Below, in pieces: positions 10,164 to 22,432 of a stretch of DNA of 64,000 nt (position 1 is its first letter; every line of letters starts with the position of its first letter). The position numbers were made by a program, and so were the translations under genes. The notes under the pieces were generated by a model. The model saw only the letters and a program-made list of their open reading frames with translations. It searched no databases and had not been told where the DNA came from. Source of the stretch: Chaenocephalus aceratus (lineage: Eukaryota > Chordata > Actinopteri > Perciformes > Channichthyidae); NCBI GenBank assembly GCA_023974075.1, contig CM043800.1:35466459-35530458 (forward strand). Direction: 5' to 3'.

Positions 10164-10780
10164 ATGAAATAAAATTGAACCAAGGAAAAATACGTTCAAT
10201 GTTGAAAGAAGGATTTCAAGTACCACTACCAAAACTAGGGGCTTTACCTAAACCAAACCAAATTCTCATCTTTAAATCGTCAACTAATATAAATTAAAGG
10301 GAAATCAATTGCATTCCGATTATGCTGCTAGAAAGAATCATCCATGTTTTCAAAGATTTCCTATTTTGCTTTTAGGGTTTTCCCTCTCCTGTAGTGTAGA
10401 ACATATCTTTTTGTGCATGTAAATGTTTTTCAAAGTCTAAAATCCCTCATTGAAGCATGGAAACATTTCACAGGAGAGAAACTTTATACAAATTTGAACC
10501 TCAAAATGACCAGAATATGTCCTTGTTAAATGTAACTCAAAAGGAGGTAAAAGTCTACTGAGTTGTTAGGCCTGTTTGTTTTGTTTTTTGGGTCATGGGA
10601 TTGGTCAAGTTGTACATTTTGTTTTAACGATATAGAAACACCCCAATAATATACAAATAAATATTTATTGCATTAAAAGAATGTTGTAGAGAGTTTATAT
10701 TAATTATACTTTTTTCTCAAGAATTACTAATAGTTGCCTCTAAGAAAAAACAATGTTGAACGAAAAGGATCTTTAGGGGA

Positions 10781-10891
10781 TTTTACTCAGTGAGCACTCA
10801 TTTGCATTTGCATTGGTGGCAATGAGTGCTCAGTGAGTAAAAAAACTTTGGGGGGGAGCCACCCATAAATGATACTTTGGGGGGAGCCATT
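10781..10891. mobile_element. Truncated palindromic MITE (unit 1)
   Basis: Contains an 18 bp inverted pair ACTCAGTGAGCACTCATT / AATGAGTGCTCAGTGAGT and one terminal repeat GGGGGGAGCCATT. The opposite terminal repeat, present in unit 2 at 25924-25945, is missing. The left side was therefore deleted in unit 1. Confidence 0.75.
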
Positions 10892-11715
10892 ACACTGGTA
10901 AACAGCCTCTATGGGCGCGAGTCCAGACCCACTTTTGGAATCAAATGATGACGTCAGTGGGATTATCTCCTTTATCAACTCCTAAGCATCCCCGGGACAA
11001 CATCACTAGCCCCACACCTAAAAAGGTGTGAACTTGAGCCAATCAAGGACTACTACTACTAGGTCGTCCTTAGGCGAGTTTGCCAACGGGTTCGCCAATC
11101 CTCACGGTCCTCCATACACCCGGCCAGCTCTGTGGAGCTTTCACAGAGCTTATCCATAGATGGACCGGAATCGGAACACTTTCATAACTCAGTAATTACA
11201 CTACAGTTACTAACATTGCCCCGACACGCGTTACTTCGTTACTTACTAAAACAGTCATAATCAAACCTCAACAAACACCTGCAAAGAACACGTGCTAAGG
11301 TGAAGCTAACGCACAGCTATTTGTTGTTTGTTTATATCACGTAGTCTGTTCTTCTTCTCTGTTTTCCGGTTGTTGCCTGTTTTGAATGACGAATACACAC
11401 TACCGCCGCCTTCTGGTAAGGAGAGTTATTGCCACTCACGCATGCGCAGTTCGTAAGTGCTCGCCTGAAGTCTTTGCGGCGTCTGGTTCCAGTGCAACAC
11501 ATGGCCAACACGCAGGAGAACACGCCGACGCAACAGCGTGAGCAGAGATAGACTGCGCAAAATATACAGATACCAGGAGACAGAGGACAGCCATGGTCAG
11601 ATAGGAAAACATTCAGGATCTGGATCAGTCTTATGCGACAACTGAACTAAAGAGAACATTTGAAACTTTAGCAGTCTGCGTGATCTGCCTGCAGGGAGGG
11701 GCGGTCCGGCCCTGC

Positions 11716-11842
11716 GAGTAAAGCAACAAGTAAAGTAACGAGTTACTTTATGTAGAGAGTAACGAAGTAGTGTAATATATTACTTTTTTTTAATGTAATA
11801 TGTAATATATTACTTTTTTTTTAGTAACGACCCCATCTCTGG
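11716..11842. mobile_element. hAT-like MITE end (unit 1)
   Basis: Ends in TAACGACCCCATCTCTG, whose complement CAGAGATGGGG is typical of hAT-type termini, and holds repeated TAATATATTAC motifs. The same stretch is at about 26900-27030 in unit 2. The other end could not be fixed (candidate near 11200). Confidence 0.4.
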
Positions 11843-11950
11843 TTATAGGTATGCATAGTTTTCTATGCATTTTGAGGGTTTGGGGGGGTTTGACCCCCAA
11901 AAACATTTTCGAACCCTAGGGGCTGGCTCCCCCAAAAGAATTAAAAAACA

Positions 11951-11980
11951 TAACCCTAACCTGACCCTAACCCTAAAACC
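11951..11980. repeat. Short interstitial telomere-like stretch
   Basis: Contains TAACCCTAACC, then TGACCCTAACCCTAAAACC. This is three to four degenerate CCCTAA units. Unit 2 lost it in a deletion ending at the same motif. Confidence 0.6.
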
Positions 11981-12060
11981 GAAATAAAGTAACAAAAAAA
12001 AGTTAGTAAATCTTTGCGCGCACATGTCCGTTTCTCCATTTCTGGAAGTTGGCAACCCTA

Positions 12061-13330
12061 CTCACATCTCACATCACATCGTCATAAACAAATAGCGGAA
12101 ACAGACCGAAAACACTTTATTCCGAGTGTGCTTGCTTTTCTCTTTGAACGTCATCGCATAACGGCATTGTAATACACGGTTCGGCTGCATTCAATATTAC
12201 ATATCTGCCGTAGTTCTCTATGTATAGAGCCCTGAAGAGAAGACTTCTATAGACAAACATGAGGAACTGCCGCCAACACTGAAAACGTGACATGGATCAT
12301 AAATATATCAGCCATTAAACAACATCTTACATTTCTTTTCACACAATACGTCTCCTTGCAGTATCAACACTAATTCGGCTGACTTTTATATTTGATCCAA
12401 TTGGTAGATAGGCTGTATTTACACCATAAAGGTGCACAGCTGATATAAAGGGACACCTGGTGGTTAAAGCATGTTATTGGATTTCATTATTTTTATTATT
12501 AGATATTAATAGGATCCCTATAAAGTATATTCATTACTTGTTATTCTCTACTAATAGTTAATTAAAGACTGTATATAATGACTATTTTGCACATCCCTTT
12601 CAAGATTTCAAGATTTTCTAAGGTTTATTGACATATCATATTCACAAACGGTGTAGTTATGCAATGAATGAAAAACTTTGTGTATACCTCCAGCAATGTT
12701 AACTATGTTGAAGCACTTATTTTAACTGATATTATACTTATGTATTATACTCTTATATAAGATGGATGTAGATAGTATAAGAAATGTGCAGAATATGACA
12801 ATTTAATGGTGGAGGTACACACATATTGATAGATGTCTTGTAATGCACTGTTGAGGAACCTGCGACCAAAGTTTTTCATCTCCGGCCTTGTCAGGTATTG
12901 AACAATCGATAAATAAAGATAAATAAACACAGAATTATTAAATATAAAACACAGAATTTGTGTGATTATACTAAATGATTTACAAATAAACACCACTGCA
13001 TATTTACAACTGTTACACATGCTGATGTAACGCAAATGTTTCCAACTTGGGATCAATAAAGTATATCTTATCTTAAGCTGATCGATGGCTACTGCCATAT
13101 TTGTAAAATGTGCCTCTGAACCTTGACAAGTGCATGTTTCAGGCTCATCAATTAACAACAGGAGGGCTCACAGACATAAGACCAGCTGTTAAATAAAGCT
13201 CGTTCAAATCCAGTTTTGGACAGTCTGCCGTGGTTCCATCCCATTTCAAGTGCTGTTCGACGCTCGGCACACTCTCCAATCACAGAGCTTGAGGACTATC
13301 ACAGGGTTTATCCAGTCTATAGGTTTGTCA
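12061..13330. repeat. Dispersed repeat family A (unit 1 copy)
   Basis: The same sequence, with small indels, is found at about 27146-28405 and 40707-42195, and inverted in part at 44300-44640. It contains TGGGATCAATAAAGTATATC, a retroposon-like tail. No significant ORF. Confidence 0.75.
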
Positions 13331-14060
13331 AGCGAAGCGGAGAGAATACTTACTTCCGGGTGTAATATTCTGTAAAGCAAATGAGCTGCTCCGACCCTCG
13401 GTCCTGACGGACTCCAACTTGTGTTTATTAATCAAACAAATAAATAAACACAAGGATAATTATGTGTTATTGTTGAGTAAATGGAGAATTGCACAGGGGA
13501 AAATAACGTATGCCACAATTTTAGATGCGGATTTTGTTAAACTAATACGTTTGCGCTGTGGACCAACACTATACATTGACGGGGAAGGGGGTAGCAATAA
13601 AGATAACACCATTAAACAGTTACACAACATAACAGAAATAATATTGATAGCAGCATCCCTAGCAACCACCTTGGTGACAATGAAAACGTTGTATAGACAC
13701 AATTTCCTGAAGTAATCTTCGTAATAACTAGCAAACTAAAGATCATGTGCATCCACTGCACACATAATCTGAAATAACAACTCATATTTCTCGCATCAAA
13801 TGACATCAAAACGCATTTTAATGGCCAAACTAACTTTAAAATAGGCATTTTACACCGAGAATAAAACGAAGTTCGGCCATGTTTTTTTTTCTGCAGGGAG
13901 AAATTTGAAGATCACGTGACATAGACGCCTACCGTTGGAATGAATGGTGAAAAAAAACATAGGGATCTTACAATTTCAGAGGCGTTTTTGTAGAAATACT
14001 ACGTCCTACGTTGTGGACCAACGTAGTTATTACATGTTTTTTTGTGAGACTGGGTTGAAA
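13331..14060. repeat. Dispersed long-TIR repeat family B (unit 1 copy)
   Basis: Shares blocks such as TAATGGCCAAACTAACTTTA, and the stretch around 13560-13800, with the reverse complement of 40240-40690. Family A and B blocks are adjacent in both places, so they may be one non-autonomous element. Confidence 0.65.
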
Positions 14061-14518
14061 TATCTGAGACAATAATATATTGATGAAAAACAGTATAATA
14101 GGGGACCTTTAAGATATTACATTCAACTCTATCTTAAAAGTCACATTATTTAATAAAAAGTTGGATCTAATGGGATTTACATTTTATACATTCTATAAAT
14201 CAACTGATCGGTGTTCTTTATCATATTTCCTGTTTATTTGTTAAGGACTTTGCTGCACTGCACAAATATGTATTGGTGTTTATAAATAGAAACAATTAAA
14301 TTCTAATGTTTTACATTCAACACATTGTGTAGCATATCTTTGTAATGTAATTGAGTGCTACACCAACATTATGGATTTTATACTGAGAAGTAGGAAATAG
14401 TTCACACCTTCATGGAAGAATGAGTGAAGATATGATGAGGCAAACAAAGGCAAACAACGAAGGGAATCATTATTTGAAAGTCAAGGTGTAGGACTTTATT
14501 TACTCAGATTGCACATTA

Positions 14519-16035
<1,517 letters not shown>

Positions 16036-16173
16036 GGTTGCTGTGTGATTCTGTCGATGATAGCCTTCACCTGCAGACCTGGTTTATATCCTCAGTCAGG
16101 AGGGCTGCCCTGCTGTCCAGCCTTCCTCATTGGTCAGCAAGGAGCCAATCTCTGCTGCAGGAGGTTGGAGTTA
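16036..16173 (-). promoter_or_regulatory. Trypsinogen copy 2 promoter
   Basis: TATAAACC (minus strand) at 16081-16088, 46 bp upstream of the ATG, with a CACCTG E-box between TATA and ATG and a CCAAT-type motif at about 16128-16134. Confidence 0.7.
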
Positions 16174-17323
16174 GGTGATTCATTTAAAGAATTACATAAC
16201 AAATATCTTTATTGAAGTAAGGATAGCTTTCTTGTTAGAAAATTGGGGAAATTAAAAGGGGAAAGTATGGATAATATTGGGTCCTTTTATTATTTATTTA
16301 TTACTTTATGACAATACAAGTCCAAATAATTCTTATACGATCTCTAATATCGACACAATGTAATAGTTGAACCTGTTTGTTGTTGTTTTGGGTGGTTAGG
16401 CCAAAGGACCCTGACCAAGCGTCGGTTTTTGAAACACAGGGAGTGATCTTGTAAAGTTATTGTAAAAAACGACATTATTACCACATATTTTTATATGCCA
16501 CATTTGACATAAGATTCAACACTCACAGACCAATGTATTGCTAGGAATGGCTTTTGTCTTGACTGTCAGGATGACACAGAAATTGAGGGTAAAATGCAGT
16601 TTTTTTAATCCACTTCACTTATCTATAAGCTATAAATACACAATATAATTATGGTTTGGATGTCAAATAAAGGATATAGCCCTAGAAAAGTATTATTGGT
16701 AAGAAGTCGAACAGGATGCTTGATATAGCACCACTTTGTCAAACTCATCTCTGAATAAAAACATAAATCCTTTAAATTAGTTTGCTATGGAATCATTTCT
16801 CACAGTGAGTGTTTCTGCTCCTTCTTTTATTTTTCCTAAAAATATTTGTTTGCGACTCATAACTTTTGTAAAGGTTTGAATCCACCTCTTAAAGTTGGCT
16901 TGTGTTTCTCGGTCACATTGCACAGGTAAACAGGTCCCCTCTATATTGTGTGCTCACTGTATCTCACAGCTGTGTGTTTCTCAGCATCTGCAAGCTACGT
17001 TTAAATTATGATACAAGGGATGGGGAAATTATAATTAATTAAGAAGAATCTTTTATTCGCTTTATTTCTTTGGCAGCCTGTGTCCTTTATATCAATGGAT
17101 ATGATAACAAAAAAAAATATTATCTTAATATTTAATGACATTTGTAATTTCTTATACAAATTATGGCAAGGTTCAAATTGCATCAACTAGAAATACCATT
17201 TAAATTAAAGGAACAAAATATTGCAAAGACAAAACAATGATTCATTTCAATCAATTTATTTATTTCACTATAAATCCAGCAAAGACAGTTAGCATTAGGA
17301 TAGACAGTATATGTGTGTCTGAT
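16174..17323. other. AT-rich spacer (unit 2)
   Basis: Same sequence as 1461-2610. No gene seen. Confidence 0.7.
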
Positions 17324-17379
17324 GTCTCGCTTTATTCCAGCGTCGCAAACATGTTCTCTTCAGAACATGCCTGCGGTTG

Positions 17380-17859
17380 ATGGGGCTCATGGCGTCAGCC
17401 ATGCTGGTCGTACGACTAGGACGCTTACACATGAGGGAGTTTCAGCGCTGGGTAGCCGCCTTAAAACTAAACCCCGCGCGTCATGGCGCGCGGAGGGTAA
17501 TGGTTACTGTGAAATGCGTAACGGCACTGCGCCACGACGCATGCGTCATTCAAACACCTCTTCTCGCTTCAGAGCACATCTCGAACGGTAGCCGGGCTAG
17601 CTTAACAGTCCACAGACTGAACCCAAGCAACAGCGACCCTTCGCCCAAGCTGCTCCGAACCCTGCTGGATCTAGAGTACCAGATCAGCAGAGGTCGCAGC
17701 CCGCCCCGAGTCCCCAGCCCAGGCAGGAGACGAGGGCGAGTTGGTCTAGAAAATCTCCGGTCCCGGCTGCAGCCCAGGCGCAGCCAACCCAAAATCTCGG
17801 CCAGCAATCAAGGAGGAAGAAGCGAGCGGCATGACAGCCCCTCCTTCTCCCCTCTGTGA
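17380..17859 (+). pseudogene. Short gag-like frame of DIRS copy 2
   Basis: Same translation as 2667-3146: misplaced RT fragment fused to a Pro/Arg-rich gag-like tail, stopping where the pol frame opens. Confidence 0.5.
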
Positions 17860-17912
17860 CAGAGCTGGAAGTTCCTTCTCCGGCTCGAATTGTGTTCCCG
17901 CTGCCTCGAGAG

Positions 17913-20291
17913 ATGCCTCAACGCCATCCTCAAGTCCGCACAAAACACATGTCACATCATTATTGTTTGAATAAACCATTTTTCGCTGACGCATCCAGGC
18001 TTCGGCCAAGGGCGCAGCTCAAAAAAATGAAAAGAAAAACAATAAACAGTCCGTTAACCATAAATCCCCTTCTGAGAGCAGCTACGGCCTCTCTCAAAAG
18101 GCGGATAATAAACGGGTCTGTGAAGGCACCACCGCCACGCGCATGCGCAGTGCCGGTTGGGGCTTTAAGGGCTCTACCGCCACGTGCGCACGCAGTGCCG
18201 GCTAGAGCTGTAAAGAACGGCCCGTCAATCCTTTCCCTTTCGAGAGCAGCTACAGCATCTCTCAAAGGACGGATTATTGACGGGTCCGTGAAGCCACCGC
18301 CACGTGCGTGCGCAGTGACGGTGGGGACTGTTGAAATGGGGTACCACCGTGTTCAGACACTAGAGGGCCCCATGACACAACAAACAGAGTCTCAGAGGGC
18401 AGGAGATGTGACATCTCCGCTGGCTCTAAGGAGCACACAGTGGAAGATGCTCACAACATCTGCTTGGGTTTTCAAGACAGTAACACGGGGTTACAGACTC
18501 CAATTCGCTGTCACCCCCCCTCGTTTCTCGGGCATTTTGTATTCACAAGCCCGAGGAGAGTCAGCCCATATTCTAGAGAGAGAGATCCTCTCACTTCTAG
18601 AAAAGAGAGCTATATCTGTTGTACCTGCCGAGCAGAGTCAGAGTGGTTTTTATTCCAAGTACTTCCTCGTCCCCAAACGAGGAGGGAACGGAATCCGGCC
18701 AATACTGGATTTGAGGGTTCTGAACAGATATCTAAAAAGATATAAATTCAGAATGCTCACTCACACATCTCTGCTGCGTCTCGTGCGACAAGATGATTGG
18801 TTTACATCAGTCGACCTGAAAGATGCGTATTTCCACGTCCCAGTATATTATCCACACAGGAAATATCTGAGATTCGCATTTCAGGGGATCTGTTACGAAT
18901 ACAGAGTACTTCCCTTTGGTCTGTCTCTCAGTCCAAGGGTGTTTGTACGATGTACGGAAGCCGCGATAGCCCCGTTAAGACAACAGGGTATTCGCTTGGC
19001 GACCTACCTGGACGACTGGCTGCTTCTCGCACAGTCGGAGCACGAGGCTATTACGCAGACAAATGTTCTCGTAAAGCACCTGCTCAACCTGGGGTTCATA
19101 ATAAACACAGAGAAGAGCATGTTGTGCCCCGCGCAGACTATACTCTTCCTAGGGTTACACCTGAACTCGGTGCCCTTTTCAGCTCGCCTGTCAGCGGAAA
19201 GAGTGAAAGCTTTCAGAGCTTGTCTCGCTTTATTCCAGCGTCGCAAACATGTTCTCTTCAGAACATGCCTGCGGTTGATGGGGCTCATGGCGTCAGCCAT
19301 CCTGGTCGTACGACTAGGACGCTTACACATGAGGGAGTTTCAGCGCTGGGTAGCCGCCTTAAAACTAAACCCCGCGCGTCATGGCGCGCGGAGGGTAATG
19401 GTTACTGTGAAATGCGTAACGGCACTGCGCCACTGGCTGCACCCGACTTTTCTAGTACGGGGCGTGCCTATGGGTGCTGTCCTTTCACGAAGGGTGGTCA
19501 CCACAGACGCATGTCTGACAGATTGGGGAGGTATTTATGAAGGCCGCCCGGTGAGGGGTCTCTGGAACAGAGACCTCCAGCGGGCACACATAAATTACCT
19601 GGAGCTTTTAGCGGTGTGCCTCACCCTAAAGCACTTCCTGCCTTTTCTCAGAGGACACCATGTCCTCGTGAGGACAGACAATACGACGACAATATCGTAT
19701 ATAAACCGCCAAGGGGGTTTGCGTTCTCTCCAGTTACACATGCTGGCACGCAAACTGATCCTATGGTGCAGCGGGTGTCTCCTCTCCCTGAGAGCGACGC
19801 ACGTACCGGGTGTGTCGAACCTCGGGGCAGATCTGCTGTCCAGAGGTACACCACTTTATGCAGACTGGACTTTACATCCAAGGATTGTGAGCCAGCTGTG
19901 GGTGCGTTATGGCAGAGCCACGGTGGATCTGTTCGGATCAAGAGAAAATGCTCAGTGTCAGCTGTTCTTTTCGATGCGCGACCTAAACGCACCGTTAGGC
20001 GTGGACGCACTCGCACACGTTTGGCCTTCGGGCCTTCTGTACGCGTTCCCACCCTTGGCTCTGATTCCCCAGACTCTGGCAAGAGTGAGGGAACAACGCC
20101 ACACACTTATTCTGATAGCTCCGCACTGGCCAGCTATGTACTGGCTGGCGGAGATTTATCAGCTGCTGTGCGGGCAGCCATGGCGGCTCCCACTACACAG
20201 GGACATACTGTCCCAGGCGGGGGGTGAGTTTTTTCACCCACACCCAGAGCGCTTGGCCTTATGGGCCTGGCCCGTGAGTGGTACAACCTGA
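17913..20291 (+). CDS. DIRS polyprotein: RT, RNase H, methyltransferase-like domain (copy 2)
   Basis: Translation identical to copy 1 over 811 codons counted from the GTG at 17856; the first ATG is at 17913. The RT motif YLDDW, RNase H residues D/E/D and the DLFGSRENAQC domain are all kept. Identity of a 2.4 kb coding frame in a non-autonomous element reflects the youth of the duplication or gene conversion, not selection on each copy. Confidence 0.9.
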   Translation: MPQRHPQVRTKHMSHHYCLNKPFFADASRLRPRAQLKKMKRKTINSPLTINPLLRAATASLKRRIINGSVKAPPPRACAVPVGALRALPPRAHAVPARAVKNGPSILSLSRAATASLKGRIIDGSVKPPPRACAVTVGTVEMGYHRVQTLEGPMTQQTESQRAGDVTSPLALRSTQWKMLTTSAWVFKTVTRGYRLQFAVTPPRFSGILYSQARGESAHILEREILSLLEKRAISVVPAEQSQSGFYSKYFLVPKRGGNGIRPILDLRVLNRYLKRYKFRMLTHTSLLRLVRQDDWFTSVDLKDAYFHVPVYYPHRKYLRFAFQGICYEYRVLPFGLSLSPRVFVRCTEAAIAPLRQQGIRLATYLDDWLLLAQSEHEAITQTNVLVKHLLNLGFIINTEKSMLCPAQTILFLGLHLNSVPFSARLSAERVKAFRACLALFQRRKHVLFRTCLRLMGLMASAILVVRLGRLHMREFQRWVAALKLNPARHGARRVMVTVKCVTALRHWLHPTFLVRGVPMGAVLSRRVVTTDACLTDWGGIYEGRPVRGLWNRDLQRAHINYLELLAVCLTLKHFLPFLRGHHVLVRTDNTTTISYINRQGGLRSLQLHMLARKLILWCSGCLLSLRATHVPGVSNLGADLLSRGTPLYADWTLHPRIVSQLWVRYGRATVDLFGSRENAQCQLFFSMRDLNAPLGVDALAHVWPSGLLYAFPPLALIPQTLARVREQRHTLILIAPHWPAMYWLAEIYQLLCGQPWRLPLHRDILSQAGGEFFHPHPERLALWAWPVSGTT

Positions 20292-20886
20292 ATATAGTGA
20301 AACTCCCTCATAGGGTGTTGACACTATTCAGAGTGCGAGAGATTCCTACACCAAGTCTCTCTAACATAGTGCTGTTACTGACCCTGGCTTCCGCCAGGCG
20401 AGCCAGTAATGTTTTCAGACACTGTCTGTACATGTACCCAATGGATATTGAGACATTTCCTCAGCCGCTGGGTCCCTACGGGGAACAGCAGCGGGATTTG
20501 CTGTGTCCAGTTTGTGCTTACGCACCTGTATGGACAGATCAGGGGTGTTTGTCATAATGACCAACTCCTGGTGTCCTGGGCTAACCCTTAAAGGGGGGCA
20601 AGCCGGTTACTAAGCAACGGCTCTCCCACTGTTGTGTGGAGGCTATTGCTTTGAGACCCTTACGAGTCAGAGTTTGCAGGCACCTTCGGGTCCGCGAGCT
20701 CTTTCAAATCAGGGTCTGGCTGCATCCTGGGCTCTGTCCAGGATGTCTCCCATCCAAGACATCTGTGCAGCGGCAAGCGGGTCTTCGCCGCTCACTGTTG
20801 TCTGCTTTTACAGGCTGGGCGTATCCGCTCCAAGCGTGGCCCGAGCTGTGCTGGGCACCTTGTTGAGTCGGGACTCCACCTGTTAA
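20261..20886 (+). pseudogene. Broken DIRS tyrosine recombinase (copy 2)
   Basis: Same frame breaks and missing His-x-x-Arg box as at 5548-6173, so the damage predates the duplication. Confidence 0.75.
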
Positions 20887-21274
20887 ATTCCGGTTGGTCG
20901 GTGGTCTTCGAGATAAGCTCGTCTGGCAATACGGGAGCTACAATATCCCATAGTGAGACATCGAACGGAGTGTTATGAATGAGAACTATAGGTTACTTAC
21001 GTAACCCCAGCACTCAGAGTAACATGAAGTGAGATGTCTCACCAGACGGCCCTCCTTGCTATGGTGAAGCGAGAAGAGGTGCTTATTTTGAATGACGCAT
21101 GCGTCGTGGCGCAGGCTACTTATAGGGGGTGATTTCCCCTGACGTTGACGTCAAGAATCACCGGCCAATCAGGATTGGCGTATTGAGATTGATGCTTCTG
21201 TTTGCTCCGCGATGAGGCGCATCCCATAGTGAGACATCTCACTTCATGTTACTCTGAAACCTGGGGTTACGTAA

Positions 21275-21754
21275 GTGACCTATAGTTTTCCCCTGACGGG
21301 AGCGAGCAGGGCTGGAGCACTGGACGCGCACAGCAGGTTGCAACTGGATCAGCTCAAAGAGGTGTGTGATGAAGCTAAAGTCTCAAGTGGAAATGGCATT
21401 ACAAGGCGAGCATTAATAAGACTAATAACAGAATCCGTGGATAATGTAATAAATTATGAAGAAGAGGATATTTCAATGTATCATCTAAGGAAATTGCTAA
21501 AACTCATTGAGCAAATAATGAAAAATACTGGCAACAGTGATGATATGGATACAACACAGAGCAAAGCACAGAACAGCCAGCAAACAGCTGAAGAGTTGAG
21601 TTTGGCTGAAAAATATTCACAGCTTCAGCTAAACAGTCAAGCGCTGCATGATGAGGTTAGAAGACTGAGTGAGAGAGTGAACAGCACACCATTAAGTCAG
21701 GCTTTTAGTGCACATGGCTTTCATGTGGCACTTCTCTTTTTAAAAGTGGTGTAA
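21275..21754 (+). pseudogene. Exon-like ORF of unknown protein (unit 2)
   Basis: Same 159 codons as 6562-7041, opening at a GTG within the DIRS repeat. Downstream exon-like pieces are again at 21985-22082 and 24663-24875. Confidence 0.5.
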
Positions 21755-21984
21755 ATAATACATAATATTGTACCTTCTTAGCCAGAGAACGTAAGCTAGC
21801 TATTAACTTTCTTATTCAATTAAGTTGGGATAACATTAGCTTCAATAAGTTATGTGACAATGGTCATCATTAAACATCAGAATGACTGAACTGACTTGAC
21901 ACTACTGTGAACCTGCTAACATTGAAATATCCTGAACAGGATCAGGGTGTAATTAATAATAAAGGCTATTCTTCTGTCTAACAG

Positions 21985-22082
21985 GTGAGATGGCTGACAA
22001 TTAAGAAAACAGAGTTCAGTGAGGAAGAGAGCCGGCTTGGTCTTCAACAGGATGCCAGGATCACATTTGATCCTGTTTAAAG
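21985..22082 (+). pseudogene. Exon-like segment (unit 2)
   Basis: Counterpart of 7272-7369 with the same AG/GT borders and 31 codon frame ending in TAA. Confidence 0.4.
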
Positions 22083-22387
22083 GTAAGTGCTTACAATTTT
22101 GTATGTTTTAAATAAACACAAGCAAATAGTGCAAATTAAATCACAATATCTTAATTTATAATCCCAACATTGCTTCCCATGGGAATCTTAACTCCAAAAA
22201 GTTACTTTTTACTGGCAGTATTAACATTTAAAGCTAGGGGGGGGAAAAGCTATGCAATTATTTAAGATAAGATAATTTTGTAATATTTGGTAACATTTTC
22301 TAAATATTTATTCATCAATAAATAAGCCACTTACAAAAGTCAAATGTGAGTGTTTAAAACAAAAGAAGTCTGTAACAGGCATATGCC

Positions 22388-22432
22388 AGAGTCTGTAACA
22401 GGCATATGGTGTATATGCCTGTTACAGACTCT
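22388..22432. repeat. Perfect 20 bp hairpin (unit 2)
   Basis: Counterpart of 7676-7720; both arms unchanged. Confidence 0.85.

Larger units (their letters stand above)
7370..14494. other. Mostly non-coding repeat-rich part of unit 1
   Basis: Apart from the exon-like remnants and repeats listed separately, I see no gene here. Further exon-like stretches with AG/GT borders occur at about 8255-8430 and 9273-9378, but their frames are too short to call. The end of the insertion blends into trypsinogen 3' flank at about 14110, where GGACCTTTAAGATATT resembles 32425-32445 of the copy without insertion. Confidence 0.6.
17324..21289 (+). mobile_element. DIRS-type retrotransposon, copy 2
   Basis: Base-for-base counterpart of 2611-6576, including the misplaced 212 bp fragment (17324-17535), both terminal repeats and the 3' inverted repeat (20985-21042 / 21229-21286). 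Sharing the same rearranged 5' end and the same flanks shows duplication of one insertion. Confidence 0.9.

Noticed and set aside
11716..12000. CRISPR-like or tRNA-like short repeats
   Set aside because: The repeated TAATATATTAC motifs are irregular and belong to a MITE end. No tRNA cloverleaf, rRNA or CRISPR array was seen in the window.
12745..13158. 137 codon minus-strand frame (also at 27879)
   Set aside because: Lies in dispersed repeat family A. The copies have indels that break the frame (116 codons in unit 2), and there is no domain content.
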